Below, in pieces: positions 1 through 7,206 of a DNA stretch of 11,139 nt. A program made the translations under genes and the position numbers. The DNA is from Prevotellaceae bacterium (lineage in GTDB: Bacteria > Bacteroidota > Bacteroidia > Bacteroidales > UBA932). The notes beneath the pieces were generated by a model. It worked only from the letters and a program-made list of their open reading frames with translations. It did not search any database and was not told the origin of the DNA. Location: assembly GCA_031289895.1 (NCBI GenBank), contig JAITOP010000058.1, positions 1-11,139 of the forward strand, read 5' to 3'. How positions within the stretch are numbered: the stretch's first letter is position 1; every line of letters begins with the position of its first letter.

Positions 1-798
1 TATGAGCAATAGTGAGGTTATCACAATAATGGTCATTTTTTATCTTGGCGAATTTAGAAATATGAAACATTTTTATACGTCTTACGTGCAAAAACACATG
101 ACAAACGATTTTCCTCAAACCGTTTCCTACAATCGTTTTGTAGAGTTAATGCAACATGTAGTTTTACCTATGACGTGTTTATTGAAAATGTGTTGTTTGG
201 GCAAATCAACAGGTATTTCATTTGTGGATTCTACAAAAATAGCAGTTTGCAAAAATAAACGCATAAAACGAAACAAAATATTCAAAGACATAGCCACAGT
301 AGGGAAAAGTACTATGGGCTGGTTTTACGGATTCAAATTACATTTGATAGTTAACGATAAAGGCGAAATACTCAATTTTGCTATCACACAAGCAAATGTT
401 GACGACAGAGAACCCTTGTATAATCCCAAATTTCTTGAAAATATAAAAGGAAAACTTTATGCCGATAAAGGATATATATCCAAAAAACTTACTGAAATAT
501 TATTTATTGATGGAGTACATCTCATTACCTACATTCGTAATAATATGAAAAACACATTATTAGAGCTAAAAGACAAAATATTACTTCGCAAACGTTCTAT
601 CATCGAAACAATCCATGATGAATTGAAAATTATGTGTCAAATAGAACATTACGGACATCGTTCATTCTCTAATTTCATCACAAATAATCTCTCTGCTTTG
701 ATAGCTTATTTCGTTTTTCCCAAAAAAGCCTTCTCTCAAATTTGACACGGTGATGGATGATTATCAATTATCTCTTTTTTATTAATCGAACTCAGGTT
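1..798 (+). mobile_element. IS982-like insertion sequence, right-hand part
   Basis: The left edge of the window lies inside this element: its transposase reading frame is already open at base 2, so the left terminal repeat is outside. After the transposase stop (745) about 50 non-coding bases follow. I place the right end near 798 because the segment at about 781-798, containing CGAACTCAGGTT, looks like a terminal inverted repeat of Bacteroidota IS982 relatives. This is from memory of such ends and cannot be confirmed without the left terminus. No target-site duplication can be checked for the same reason. The right boundary could be off by tens of bases. Confidence 0.6.
2..745 (+). CDS. IS982-family transposase, 5' truncated by window edge
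   Basis: DDE transposase that would cut and join the ends of its own insertion sequence. The visible 247 residues contain FVDSTKIAVC (first Asp, about residue 76), YADKGYI (second Asp, about 155) and SIIETIHDELK (Glu, about 202), the order and context typical of IS982 transposases. The block SYNRFVELMQ near residue 42 and GWFYGFKLHLIVN near 107 are also family-like. Family members are usually near 290-300 residues, so roughly 45-50 N-terminal residues are probably missing; the ATG at base 2 is likely an internal methionine. The visible part has no frameshift or stop, so the element could be intact beyond the edge. It lies just upstream of mutS2 on the same strand and is not part of its operon. 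Confidence 0.85.
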   Translation: MSNSEVITIMVIFYLGEFRNMKHFYTSYVQKHMTNDFPQTVSYNRFVELMQHVVLPMTCLLKMCCLGKSTGISFVDSTKIAVCKNKRIKRNKIFKDIATVGKSTMGWFYGFKLHLIVNDKGEILNFAITQANVDDREPLYNPKFLENIKGKLYADKGYISKKLTEILFIDGVHLITYIRNNMKNTLLELKDKILLRKRSIIETIHDELKIMCQIEHYGHRSFSNFITNNLSALIAYFVFPKKAFSQI

Positions 799-804
799 GT
801 TTGA

Positions 805-948
805 ACATATTATGGCTTTAAGAACAAGACACTCATGTCAATGCAAGAAGTTGAAGATACATTGGTTGTGGCTTTATCTGATTTAGAATTGGACAAAGAT
901 ACAGTTAAATCAATCATGGGATTTAAGTGGATTTTAGACGCTATTTGA
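805..948 (+). pseudogene. Short orphan reading frame next to the IS, possible gene remnant
   Basis: An open frame runs from just after a stop at 802-804 to a TGA at 946-948. The first ATG in it is at 835, giving a 37-residue peptide beginning MSMQEVEDTLVVALSDLELD and ending GFKWILDAI. The composition is acidic and helical-looking, unlike the low-complexity translations of the non-coding repeats, which suggests real coding ancestry. I do not recognise a family. It has no clear ribosome binding site and starts a few bases from the presumed IS end, so a 3' remnant of a gene broken by the IS is as likely as a functional micro-protein. It could also be chance. Confidence 0.3.
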
Positions 949-1000
949 TAGCTGTTTGGTATTAATCCAAAAATCATGTAAATCCTGATTCAGACATTTT

Positions 1001-1033
1001 TTTTCGTACTTTGTAATAGTTTTTCTAATTTCG
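1001..1033 (+). promoter_or_regulatory. Possible Bacteroidota-type promoter of mutS2
   Basis: A TAATTTCG box at 1026-1033 is one base from the -7 consensus TAnnTTTG, and a T-rich TTTTCG stretch at 1001-1006 sits 19 bases upstream, the expected place for the -33 element. It ends 23 bases before the mutS2 ATG. The match is imperfect in both elements. Confidence 0.4.
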
Positions 1034-1056
1034 CAGTATTATTCAATAAAAAAATA

Positions 1057-3540
1057 ATGATTTATCCTGAAACATACGAAACAAAAATTGGGTTTGATAA
1101 AATTCGCAATATGGTTGAAACTCATTGTACTACAAGGCTTGCTAAACGTAAATTGCAAGACGTTGGGTTTTCGGCTGATTACGATTTTGTTTGCATGCAA
1201 CTGAGGCAAACAAGCGAAATGCAAACTATTATCAGATTGGAAGATAGTTTTCCCGAATGTGTTTATGTTGATATAAACGACTTTCTGAAAAAAATTGCGA
1301 TTAACGGAACTTATATGCTTGCCGTTGAGTTGTTCGACTTGCTGAAAGCCTTGCACAGCGCAAAAGATATTGCAGCATGGTTCAAAAAAAGCGATGAAAG
1401 TAAATATTCCGAATTAAGAAAAATCACAAAACAAATCACGCTTTTTCCTGCTGTATTGGCAAAAATCGAAGATGTGATAAATAAATCGGGACAGATAAAA
1501 GACAATGCCTCGCCCGAATTGCAGAATATACGCAGAAATATTATAAATTATCAGCAACAAATCAGCAAAAAAATATATCACATTCTTAAATCGGCGCAAA
1601 GTTCGGGAATTGTTGACGATGATGCAACAATTTCGGTGCGCGACGGACGAATGGTAATACCTGTAAATGTTGCAAATAAAAAGAAAATAAAAGGTTTTGT
1701 TCACGACGAATCGGCAACAGGAAAAACTGCCTACATCGAACCGATAGAAATTGTGGAATTTAACAACGAAATAAAAACTCTTGAACACGAAGAGCAGCGC
1801 GAAATCATAAAAATACTTATTGCCACCGCCGATTTTATTCGTCCGTATATCGGCGAACTTTTAATTATCGGCAATTTTATAGGTGAAATTGATTTTATTC
1901 GTGCCAAAGCCAAGTTCGGCATTGCCATTGGCGCTGTGATGCCAATAGTTGAAAATCAGACAAAACTGAATATCCGGCAAGCAAAACATCCACTGCTGAT
2001 GCAAACGCTGAAAAAAGAAAATAAACAGGTTGTTCCGCTAAATTTAAGTATTGATAATGAAAAACATATACTTTTAATTTCGGGACCAAATGCCGGAGGA
2101 AAATCAGTGTGCCTGAAAACAACAGGATTGCTGCAATATATGCTGCAATGCGGTTTTACGGTTTCGGTTTCCGCTGATTCGGAATTTGGAATTTTCAACG
2201 ATATTTTTATTGATATTGGCGATGAACAATCTATCGAAAACGATTTAAGCACATACAGTTCGCATCTTTTGAATATGAAAACCGTTTTGCGAAATGCGAC
2301 AGAAAAAAGTCTTGTGTTGATTGACGAATTTGGAACAGGAACAGAACCTGTAATAGGCGGCGCGATTGCCGAAGCGGTACTCACACAACTTGCTCAACGC
2401 CACGTTTTTGGAGTTATAACCACACATTACACAAATCTCAAACATTTTGCAGCAAACAACAAGGGAATTATCAATGGAGCAATGCTTTTCGATACTCAAA
2501 AAATTCAACCATTGTTTAAACTCGAAATCGGTATTCCCGGAAGTTCGTTTGCTTTTGAAATTGCCCGAAAAATCGGTTTGCCCGAAGATATTTTGGCTAT
2601 AGCCTCCGAAAAACTTGGCGACAAACAAATAAATATCGAAAAAAGTTTGCGCGAAATTGCCCGCGACCGCCGATATTGGGAACAAAAACGTAATAAAATC
2701 AAGCAAACAGATAAATATCTCGAAGAAATTACCGAAAAATACGAAAAAGAACTCAAAAAAATTAACGCCGAGCGCAAAACCATTATCGCAAAAGCAAAAG
2801 AAGATGCCGCTGCATTGCTTGCAAATACAAATAAACAAATTGAAAATACGATACGAATAATAAAGGAAAATCAAGCCGAAAAAGAAAAGACACTCACCGC
2901 TCGCAAACAGTTAGACAGCTTCAAACAAGATACTTTGAGCGAAAACAAAAACACAGAAACTGACAATATCGACAAAAAAATAGATACGCTTAAAAAAATT
3001 CAGCAAAAACGCGCCGAAAAGAAAAACCAACAAAAACAATCCGACTACGAAAATGATAATGATAACAACAAAAATCAAATAACAACAGGCTCGAAAGTGC
3101 GCATAAAAGGGCAAAGCGCAATAGGCGAAATTGTGAAAATAAGCGAAAAAAACGTTTTAATAAATTACGGAAATATAATTACAACCATCAACGCCGAAAA
3201 TGTAGAAACAGTGAGCGAAAACGAATACCGACAAAGCCGCCGCAACACACGAACCGTGCAACCTCAAATGGCATTCGACATATCGGCAATGCAACTTAAT
3301 TTCAGACCAAGCATCGACGTGCGCGGAATGAGAGCCGAAGAGGCAATACCGGTGATAGAAAATTTTATCGACGAAGCCATGATGGTTGGCTGCTCGGAAT
3401 TAAAAATTTTGCACGGCAAAGGAAACGGAATTTTGCGAACACAAATTCGCAACATCCTGAAAAACGTTGCCGACATTAAATATATCGGCGATGAACATCC
3501 CGACTTTGGAGGCGCGGGAATTACGATTATCAGAATGTGA
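1057..3540 (+). CDS. mutS2: Endonuclease MutS2 with C-terminal Smr domain
   Basis: MutS paralogue of 827 residues, within the usual MutS2 range. It has the MutS core and ATPase but no N-terminal mismatch-recognition domain. The Walker A motif GPNAGGKS is at residues 343-350 and the Walker B region LVLIDEFGTGTEP starts at 419, with Asp423 and Glu424. The dimer and switch region TTHYTNLKHFA follows. A long Lys/Glu-rich coiled coil spans about 530-690. An Smr nuclease domain closes the protein, with IDVRG at 753-757 and LHGKGNG at 785-791. Family members bind branched DNA and limit homologous recombination; in some bacteria MutS2 also acts on collided ribosomes. The start is supported by MIYPETYETKIGFDKIR, the standard MutS2 beginning. 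The gene appears monocistronic: a repeat mosaic follows immediately after the stop. Confidence 0.95.
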   Translation: MIYPETYETKIGFDKIRNMVETHCTTRLAKRKLQDVGFSADYDFVCMQLRQTSEMQTIIRLEDSFPECVYVDINDFLKKIAINGTYMLAVELFDLLKALHSAKDIAAWFKKSDESKYSELRKITKQITLFPAVLAKIEDVINKSGQIKDNASPELQNIRRNIINYQQQISKKIYHILKSAQSSGIVDDDATISVRDGRMVIPVNVANKKKIKGFVHDESATGKTAYIEPIEIVEFNNEIKTLEHEEQREIIKILIATADFIRPYIGELLIIGNFIGEIDFIRAKAKFGIAIGAVMPIVENQTKLNIRQAKHPLLMQTLKKENKQVVPLNLSIDNEKHILLISGPNAGGKSVCLKTTGLLQYMLQCGFTVSVSADSEFGIFNDIFIDIGDEQSIENDLSTYSSHLLNMKTVLRNATEKSLVLIDEFGTGTEPVIGGAIAEAVLTQLAQRHVFGVITTHYTNLKHFAANNKGIINGAMLFDTQKIQPLFKLEIGIPGSSFAFEIARKIGLPEDILAIASEKLGDKQINIEKSLREIARDRRYWEQKRNKIKQTDKYLEEITEKYEKELKKINAERKTIIAKAKEDAAALLANTNKQIENTIRIIKENQAEKEKTLTARKQLDSFKQDTLSENKNTETDNIDKKIDTLKKIQQKRAEKKNQQKQSDYENDNDNNKNQITTGSKVRIKGQSAIGEIVKISEKNVLINYGNIITTINAENVETVSENEYRQSRRNTRTVQPQMAFDISAMQLNFRPSIDVRGMRAEEAIPVIENFIDEAMMVGCSELKILHGKGNGILRTQIRNILKNVADIKYIGDEHPDFGGAGITIIRM

Positions 3541-3575
3541 TTAAGAATTAAAAATTAAAAATTAAGAATTAAGAG
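3541..3575 (+). repeat. Heptamer array TTAARAA x5
   Basis: Five consecutive 7-base units (TTAAGAA, TTAAAAA, TTAAAAA, TTAAGAA, TTAAGAG) begin at the first base after the mutS2 stop codon. Every unit contains TAA, and because 7 is not a multiple of 3 the array places stops in all three frames. It is the first block of a mosaic reaching 3822. Confidence 0.85.
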
Positions 3576-3590
3576 ACAAGAACCAAGAAG

Positions 3591-3634
3591 TTAGATAGTT
3601 AGATAGTTAGAAAGTTTTTAAAGTTAGAAAGTTT
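3591..3634 (+). repeat. TTAGATAG/TTAGAAAG octamer-like array
   Basis: TTAGATAG occurs twice, followed by TTAGAAAG (3591-3614), a spacer TTTTTAAAG, and another TTAGAAAG (3624-3631). A related AAAGTTT-rich block stands in the same position, just before an AATTCGT array, at 5904-5955. Confidence 0.75.
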
Positions 3635-3642
3635 ATTATTTT

Positions 3643-3665
3643 ACAAATTTCGTAATTCGTAATTG
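3643..3665 (+). repeat. AATTCGT heptamer module, copy 1
   Basis: A short array of AATTCGT units introduced by ACAAATTT. The 22 bases from 3643 to 3664 are identical to 5960-5981, more than 2.3 kb away. A third, longer relative lies at 7117-7141. Confidence 0.85.
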
Positions 3666-3710
3666 ATTTTTATCTGCGAAAATCTGTTTAATCTGCGTTA
3701 TCTGTGTGCT
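3666..3710 (+). repeat. Four-fold ATCTG module, copy 1
   Basis: Four ATCTG words start at 3672, 3682, 3691 and 3700, giving spacings of 10, 9 and 9. The module is preceded by a T run and ends in ATCTGTGTGC. A copy with the same four words, the same spacings and the same ending is at 7067-7110, in the same orientation. Similar ATCTGYG-rich stretches are, from memory, common between genes in Bacteroidota; their function is not known to me. Confidence 0.85.
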
Positions 3711-3720
3711 AATTCAAATC

Positions 3721-3822
3721 AACAAAAAACAAACCAACAAACCAACAAAAAACAAATCAACAACCAACTTACGACTAATGACTTACAACTAATGACTTAC
3801 GACTTATGACTTATGACTAATT
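3721..3822 (+). repeat. AAC-rich plus ACTTAYG composite repeat, copy 1
   Basis: Two modules abut. At 3721-3766 there are mixed 7- and 8-base units of the AACAAAA, AACAAACC and AAATCAAC kind. At 3767-3822 there are eight 7-base units of ACTTACG, ACTAATG or ACTTATG type. The reverse complement of the same two modules, joined at the same point (AACAACC then R-ACTTA), lies at 9880-10057. The right end of this copy reaches to within 8 bases of the proposed promoter of the MATE gene. Together with the blocks above it accounts for nearly all of the 329-base gap after mutS2; no gene is seen in it. Confidence 0.85.
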
Positions 3823-3829
3823 TTTTTAT

Positions 3830-3837
3830 TACTTTTG
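3830..3837 (+). promoter_or_regulatory. Probable -7 promoter box of the MATE gene
   Basis: TACTTTTG is an exact match to the Bacteroidota -7 consensus TAnnTTTG, 32 bases before the ATG at 3870. The -33 element would fall in the ACTTATG repeat array and has no clear TTTG, so the upstream part is weak or supplied by the repeat. Confidence 0.55.
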
Positions 3838-3869
3838 CAGTTGAAATAATTAGAATTTTGAATTGAGAT

Positions 3870-5246
3870 ATGGCAGATAAAAATAATCCCACAGTATTAG
3901 GAACAGAGAGTATAGGAAAATTATTGATACAATATTCAGTACCGGCAATTACGGCAATGGTTGCAGCCTCGCTTTACAACATTGTCGATAGAATATTTAT
4001 AGGCAATGTTGTTGGACCATTGGCAATTTCGGGCTTAGCAATTACCTTTCCGCTTATGAATATTTCGGCGGCTTTTGGTTCGCTTGTCGGTGCGGGCGGT
4101 TCTACTCTTGTTGCAATAAAAATGGGGCAAAAAGATAATTGGGGCGCAAATCAGATTCTCGGAAACGCAATAATGCTCAACATTATTCTGGGTGCGGCAA
4201 TAATGATTTTAGGGCTGCTTTTCATAGACCCTATTTTATATTGTTTTGGCGCAACAGAAAATACAATAAGTTTTGCACGCGATTATATGCAAATAATTCT
4301 CGGCGGAAATATTATCACCCACGTTTTTTTGGGAATGAACAACATAATGCGCTCGTCTGGTTATCCGCAAAAAGCAATGTACACAACGTTTATAGCCGTA
4401 ATAATAAATGCCATTTTGGATATGATTTTTATTTTCAAATTCGGCTGGGGAATACGCGGAGCTGCTATTGCAACAATCATTGCGCAAATAGTTGCTTTGA
4501 TATGGGTAAGCGCACATTTTATGAAGAAAAGCAGTTTTATACGTTTTCAAAAAGGAATATATGCGTTGAAAAAACGAGTTGTTTTGGGGATATTTTCGAT
4601 AGGAATGTCGCCGTTTATGATTAATATCTGCTCGTGTTTGGTGGTGATACTTTTTAACACCGCATTGCTTGCTCACGGCGGCGATTTAGCCATAGGAGCG
4701 TATGGAATTATAAACAGCATTGTTATATTTTTTGCAATGGTAGTGCTTGGATTGACGCAAGGAATGCAGCCCATTGCAGGATATAATTACGGCGCAAAAC
4801 AATTCGACAGAGTTATGAAAGTTCTGAAACTATCGGTTATTGCGGCAACAGGCATCACAACATTTGCGTTTATTATCGGCGAATTATTTCCGCTGCAACT
4901 TGCAATGTTGTTTTCGCAAAAAGACAGCATTTCGGGCGAAAATATTTTACTCACCCAGCAACAAACCGAATATGCTGTAACCGGCTTGCGCATTACGCTG
5001 GCAGTATTTCCAATTGTCGGAATTTCGATGGTAATAGCCAACTTTTTTCAGTCGATAGGAAAAGTCAAACAAGCAATATTTTTATCGACAACACGACAAT
5101 TGATTTTTTTAGTTCCGTTGATTTTAATTCTTCCGAAATTTTTAGGATTAACAGGTATCTGGCTAAGTATTCCTATATCCGATTTTCTCTCTACCATTTT
5201 GGCAGTGATATTGTTACAACGGCAATTTAATATATTGAAAAAGTAA
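3870..5246 (+). CDS. MATE-family multidrug/sodium antiporter
   Basis: Inner-membrane exporter of 458 residues, the normal length for a 12-helix MATE protein. These exchange cations or metabolites for sodium ions or protons. The N-terminal half carries LLIQYSVPAITAMVAASLYNIVDRIFIG (about 18-45), the conserved MATE opening with its Asp, then the Gly-rich loop GSLVGAGGSTLVAIKMGQ (about 70-87). The second half repeats the pattern with LGLTQGMQPIAGYNYGAKQ near 294-312. The overall pattern is closest to the MepA/DinF-like bacterial branch rather than classical NorM, but this is judged by eye. Substrate cannot be told from sequence. The next gene starts 39 bases downstream on the same strand, so the two are likely one transcript. 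The chosen ATG follows a GA-rich stretch and gives the usual short N-terminal tail before the first helix. Confidence 0.92.
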   Translation: MADKNNPTVLGTESIGKLLIQYSVPAITAMVAASLYNIVDRIFIGNVVGPLAISGLAITFPLMNISAAFGSLVGAGGSTLVAIKMGQKDNWGANQILGNAIMLNIILGAAIMILGLLFIDPILYCFGATENTISFARDYMQIILGGNIITHVFLGMNNIMRSSGYPQKAMYTTFIAVIINAILDMIFIFKFGWGIRGAAIATIIAQIVALIWVSAHFMKKSSFIRFQKGIYALKKRVVLGIFSIGMSPFMINICSCLVVILFNTALLAHGGDLAIGAYGIINSIVIFFAMVVLGLTQGMQPIAGYNYGAKQFDRVMKVLKLSVIAATGITTFAFIIGELFPLQLAMLFSQKDSISGENILLTQQQTEYAVTGLRITLAVFPIVGISMVIANFFQSIGKVKQAIFLSTTRQLIFLVPLILILPKFLGLTGIWLSIPISDFLSTILAVILLQRQFNILKK

Positions 5247-5285
5247 AAAATGTAATAATTGTAAAACCTTATTTATACATTAATT

Positions 5286-5903
5286 ATGAACACAAACAAA
5301 ATAATAACCATAGGCAGACAATTTGGCAGCGGAGGACACGAAACAGGCGTGAAACTTGCTGATTTATTTGGATTTGAATATTACGACAACAAACTGATAA
5401 CGCTTGCAGCAAAAGAAATTGGTTTTGCACCCGAATATTTCGAAAATGTTGACGAAAAACCTAAATTTAATAATGCTTTTAGGATATTCGAAGGCGTATT
5501 TGCTGGAAATTATCAGTACGAAAATTATTTTTCAAACGATATGCTGTTTAAAATACAATCGGATGTGATTTTAAAACTTGCCGAAGAAAAATCGTGCGTA
5601 TTTGTAGGTCGCTGTTCCGATTACATTTTGCGCAATAATCCCAATGTAGCAAGCATTTTCATACATTCGTCGGTTGCCGACAGAACTCAAAGAATCTGCA
5701 ATCGACTGAATGTTACCGAGCAAAAAGCGCTCGACCTTATTAAACAATTTGACAAACGCCGCGCATCGTTCTACAACTACTACTCCAACAAACGCTGGGG
5801 ACATTGCGAGTCCTACAATATTTCCGTTGACATATCAGTGCTTGGCGAAGAGCAAACAGTTAATTTTTTGGCAGAATTTATCAAAAAACGATTTGAGATG
5901 TAA
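5286..5903 (+). CDS. Cytidylate kinase-like family protein
   Basis: A 205-residue P-loop protein of the Cytidylate_kin2 (AAA/NMP-kinase-like) type. The nucleotide-binding loop GRQFGSGGHETG lies at residues 10-21; like other family members it has Gly-Ser-Gly-Gly-His in place of the Gly-Lys-Ser/Thr of true kinases. CVFVGRCSDYIL at about 104-115 and DKRRASFYNYYSNKRWG at about 156-172 match family blocks. True cytidylate kinase (Cmk) phosphorylates CMP; whether this group does so is unclear to me, hence no gene symbol. It follows the MATE gene by 39 bases and is probably cotranscribed, which may hint that its role is linked to that transporter or its substrate. A repeat mosaic begins directly after the stop. 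Confidence 0.85.
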   Translation: MNTNKIITIGRQFGSGGHETGVKLADLFGFEYYDNKLITLAAKEIGFAPEYFENVDEKPKFNNAFRIFEGVFAGNYQYENYFSNDMLFKIQSDVILKLAEEKSCVFVGRCSDYILRNNPNVASIFIHSSVADRTQRICNRLNVTEQKALDLIKQFDKRRASFYNYYSNKRWGHCESYNISVDISVLGEEQTVNFLAEFIKKRFEM

Positions 5904-5955
5904 AGGTTTTTAAAGTTTATAAAGTATAAAGTTTATAAAGTTATAAAGTTTATGA
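5904..5955 (+). repeat. AAAGTTTATAAAG-type array
   Basis: Units of about 7-11 bases built from AAAGTTTAT and AAAGTAT run from the first base after the kinase-like stop. It is the local equivalent of the block at 3591-3634 and, like it, is followed by the AATTCGT module. Confidence 0.75.
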
Positions 5956-5959
5956 TACT

Positions 5960-5997
5960 ACAAATTTCGTAATTCGTAATTTCGTAATTCGTAATTG
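5960..5997 (+). repeat. AATTCGT heptamer module, copy 2
   Basis: Begins with the 22 bases shared exactly with 3643-3664, then continues for another 16 bases of CGTAATT units. It fills most of the space between the two convergent genes that end at 5903 and 6010; no rho-independent terminator hairpin was seen there. Confidence 0.85.
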
Positions 5998-6009
5998 TTT
6001 TTTTATGAT

Positions 6010-6711
6010 TTACGCCGATTCTTTTTTTGTTGCATTATTTATCAGCCTGTTAAAGTAATCTATTTTAGCATTAAGTTGCTTGATAAATTTGCTGTAATTA
6101 TCGGCATCATCGTTGATAATATTTGCCATTTGAATGTAAACTTCTTCTATTTCTTTGCGTAAACTTTTAAGATTTTCATTTAATTGTTGTATTTGTTCGA
6201 TATTGCACAAACTAAGCAATTGCTCAAATTCTGCTTCGGATTCCTGCAAATCGCCAAGGCATGATGTAAGTCCCGCTGCGCTTATTTTTTCGGCATATTC
6301 ATTACTGTGCAGGTCGGCAAGCAGCGAATTTACTGCTACGATTTCGTCGTGATATGTGTTTTTCGGCGTATTGTTAAAAACGTTTATACGTTTATGCAGA
6401 CTTTGTGCCGCCTCAGCCACCGCCGAATCGGAATCATGCATCAACGAAATATTCGTTCGGTTAATTTTTACAATATTAAAACATACCCGATGATTGGCAT
6501 CAACAACTTTCTGAGTATCAGTATTTTTTAATACCGCAGTGGCACTTGCCATTTGCTTTTCTTTTTGCAATAAAGCAATAAAAACATCATACGGCGAATC
6601 TACCAACGCCTGTATTTCGGGGAAACTCAAAAGTAAGTTTCTGAACGCAATAAGATACTCATAATGCGCTTCACCGCTCAAATTTTCAAAGTGAATATTA
6701 TCTATTTTCAT
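6010..6711 (-). CDS. DUF6261-like protein, function unknown
   Basis: A 233-residue soluble protein with no signal peptide or membrane segment. It is rich in predicted helix, with a Leu/Glu/Gln-rich, coiled-coil-like stretch about residues 158-205. The pattern is that of the Bacteroidota protein family DUF6261: an opening LSGEAHYEYLIAFRNLL, then SDSAVAEAAQSLHKRINVFNN, then YHDEIVAVNSLLADL and GLTSCLGDLQESEAEFEQLL. These agree with what I remember of that family, where members often occur in several copies per genome; the assignment is by eye only. The gene stands alone on the minus strand, convergent with the kinase-like gene and divergent from tmk. The start is the ATG at 6709-6711; no Shine-Dalgarno is evident. 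No biochemical role is known to me. Confidence 0.65.
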   Translation of the reverse strand: MKIDNIHFENLSGEAHYEYLIAFRNLLLSFPEIQALVDSPYDVFIALLQKEKQMASATAVLKNTDTQKVVDANHRVCFNIVKINRTNISLMHDSDSAVAEAAQSLHKRINVFNNTPKNTYHDEIVAVNSLLADLHSNEYAEKISAAGLTSCLGDLQESEAEFEQLLSLCNIEQIQQLNENLKSLRKEIEEVYIQMANIINDDADNYSKFIKQLNAKIDYFNRLINNATKKESA

Positions 6712-6962
6712 ATTAGTAATTTAATTAATTATTAATAAATTAACGATAAATACAACATAACTGCGATAGCGTCATTACTCTAATTTTACACTAAATTATT
6801 TGCATATTATTTGTTAATAAATATAATAATTTTTAATAATAAATATAACTATTTCGTTTTTGTTTTATTCGTTTTTTGTACCGTTTTACAATATATGCTT
6901 CGCATAACTTTGTGCAAAATTAATATTTTTTCAAATAAGTACAATATTTTTTGAAAAAATTT

Positions 6963-7035
6963 TTGGTCGGTGGTATTATTTGGTATTTGGTCGTTGGTAT
7001 TTGGTCGCTGGTATTTGGTCGTTGGTATTTGGTCG
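6963..7035 (+). repeat. 14-base tandem array TTGGTATTTGGTCG x4
   Basis: Four consecutive 14-base units occupy 6980-7035 with a single mismatch (the third unit starts with C). Each unit is two related 7-base halves, TTGGTAT and TTGGTCG. Degenerate half-units extend the array left to 6963. Confidence 0.9.
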
Positions 7036-7066
7036 GTTTTTAAATATGTAAATCAAATTATGTTTG

Positions 7067-7110
7067 TTTTTTATCTGTGAAAATCTGTAACATCTGTGTA
7101 ATCTGTGTGC
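7067..7110 (+). repeat. Four-fold ATCTG module, copy 2
   Basis: ATCTG words start at 7073, 7083, 7092 and 7101, repeating the 10-9-9 spacing of the copy at 3666-3710 although the bases between the words differ at several places. It ends in the same ATCTGTGTGC. Confidence 0.85.
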
Positions 7111-7116
7111 TTCGTG

Positions 7117-7141
7117 TTTCGTAATTCGTAATTCGTAATTG
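7117..7141 (+). repeat. AATTCGT heptamer module, copy 3
   Basis: Three CGTAATT units follow the ATCTG module after the linker TTCGTG. In copy 1 the order is reversed: AATTCGT module first, ATCTG module second. This is direct evidence that the modules are shuffled rather than copied as one block. Confidence 0.85.
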
Positions 7142-7178
7142 AAATCGACAAACAATTTTTTATTTTTCATATTTTACT

Positions 7179-7186
7179 TACCTTTG
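7179..7186 (+). promoter_or_regulatory. -7 promoter box of the tmk transcript
   Basis: TACCTTTG matches the Bacteroidota -7 consensus TAnnTTTG exactly and lies 28 bases before the tmk start. A T-rich stretch at about 7156-7165 occupies the -33 position without a perfect TTTG. Confidence 0.65.
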
Positions 7187-7201
7187 CAAATAAAATTTTA
7201 C

Positions 7202-7206
7202 AAGGA
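7202..7206 (+). promoter_or_regulatory. Ribosome binding site of tmk
   Basis: AAGGA ends 8 bases before the ATG at 7215. A recognisable Shine-Dalgarno is uncommon in this window and supports the chosen tmk start. Confidence 0.6.

Noticed and set aside
1956..2874. Long minus-strand reading frames opposite mutS2
   Set aside because: They lie entirely within mutS2, whose motifs are intact, and their translations are Phe/Cys/Ser-rich shadows without recognisable domains.
4139..4676. Overlapping frames on both strands inside the MATE gene
   Set aside because: The MATE frame has continuous family motifs; the alternatives are Asn/Cys/Tyr-rich shadow translations.
6905..6912. Plus-strand TAACTTTG matching the -7 promoter consensus
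   Set aside because: No gene follows for 300 bases, a -33 element at correct spacing is lacking, and tmk has a closer box at 7179-7186.
6963..7141. CRISPR-like array from regularly spaced repeats
   Set aside because: Units are 7-14 bases with no unique spacers of 25-40 bases, and no cas genes are present.
6976..7170. Minus-strand reading frame of 64 codons
   Set aside because: Its translation (NDQIPATKYQRPNTK pattern) is simply the 14-base repeat array read as protein.
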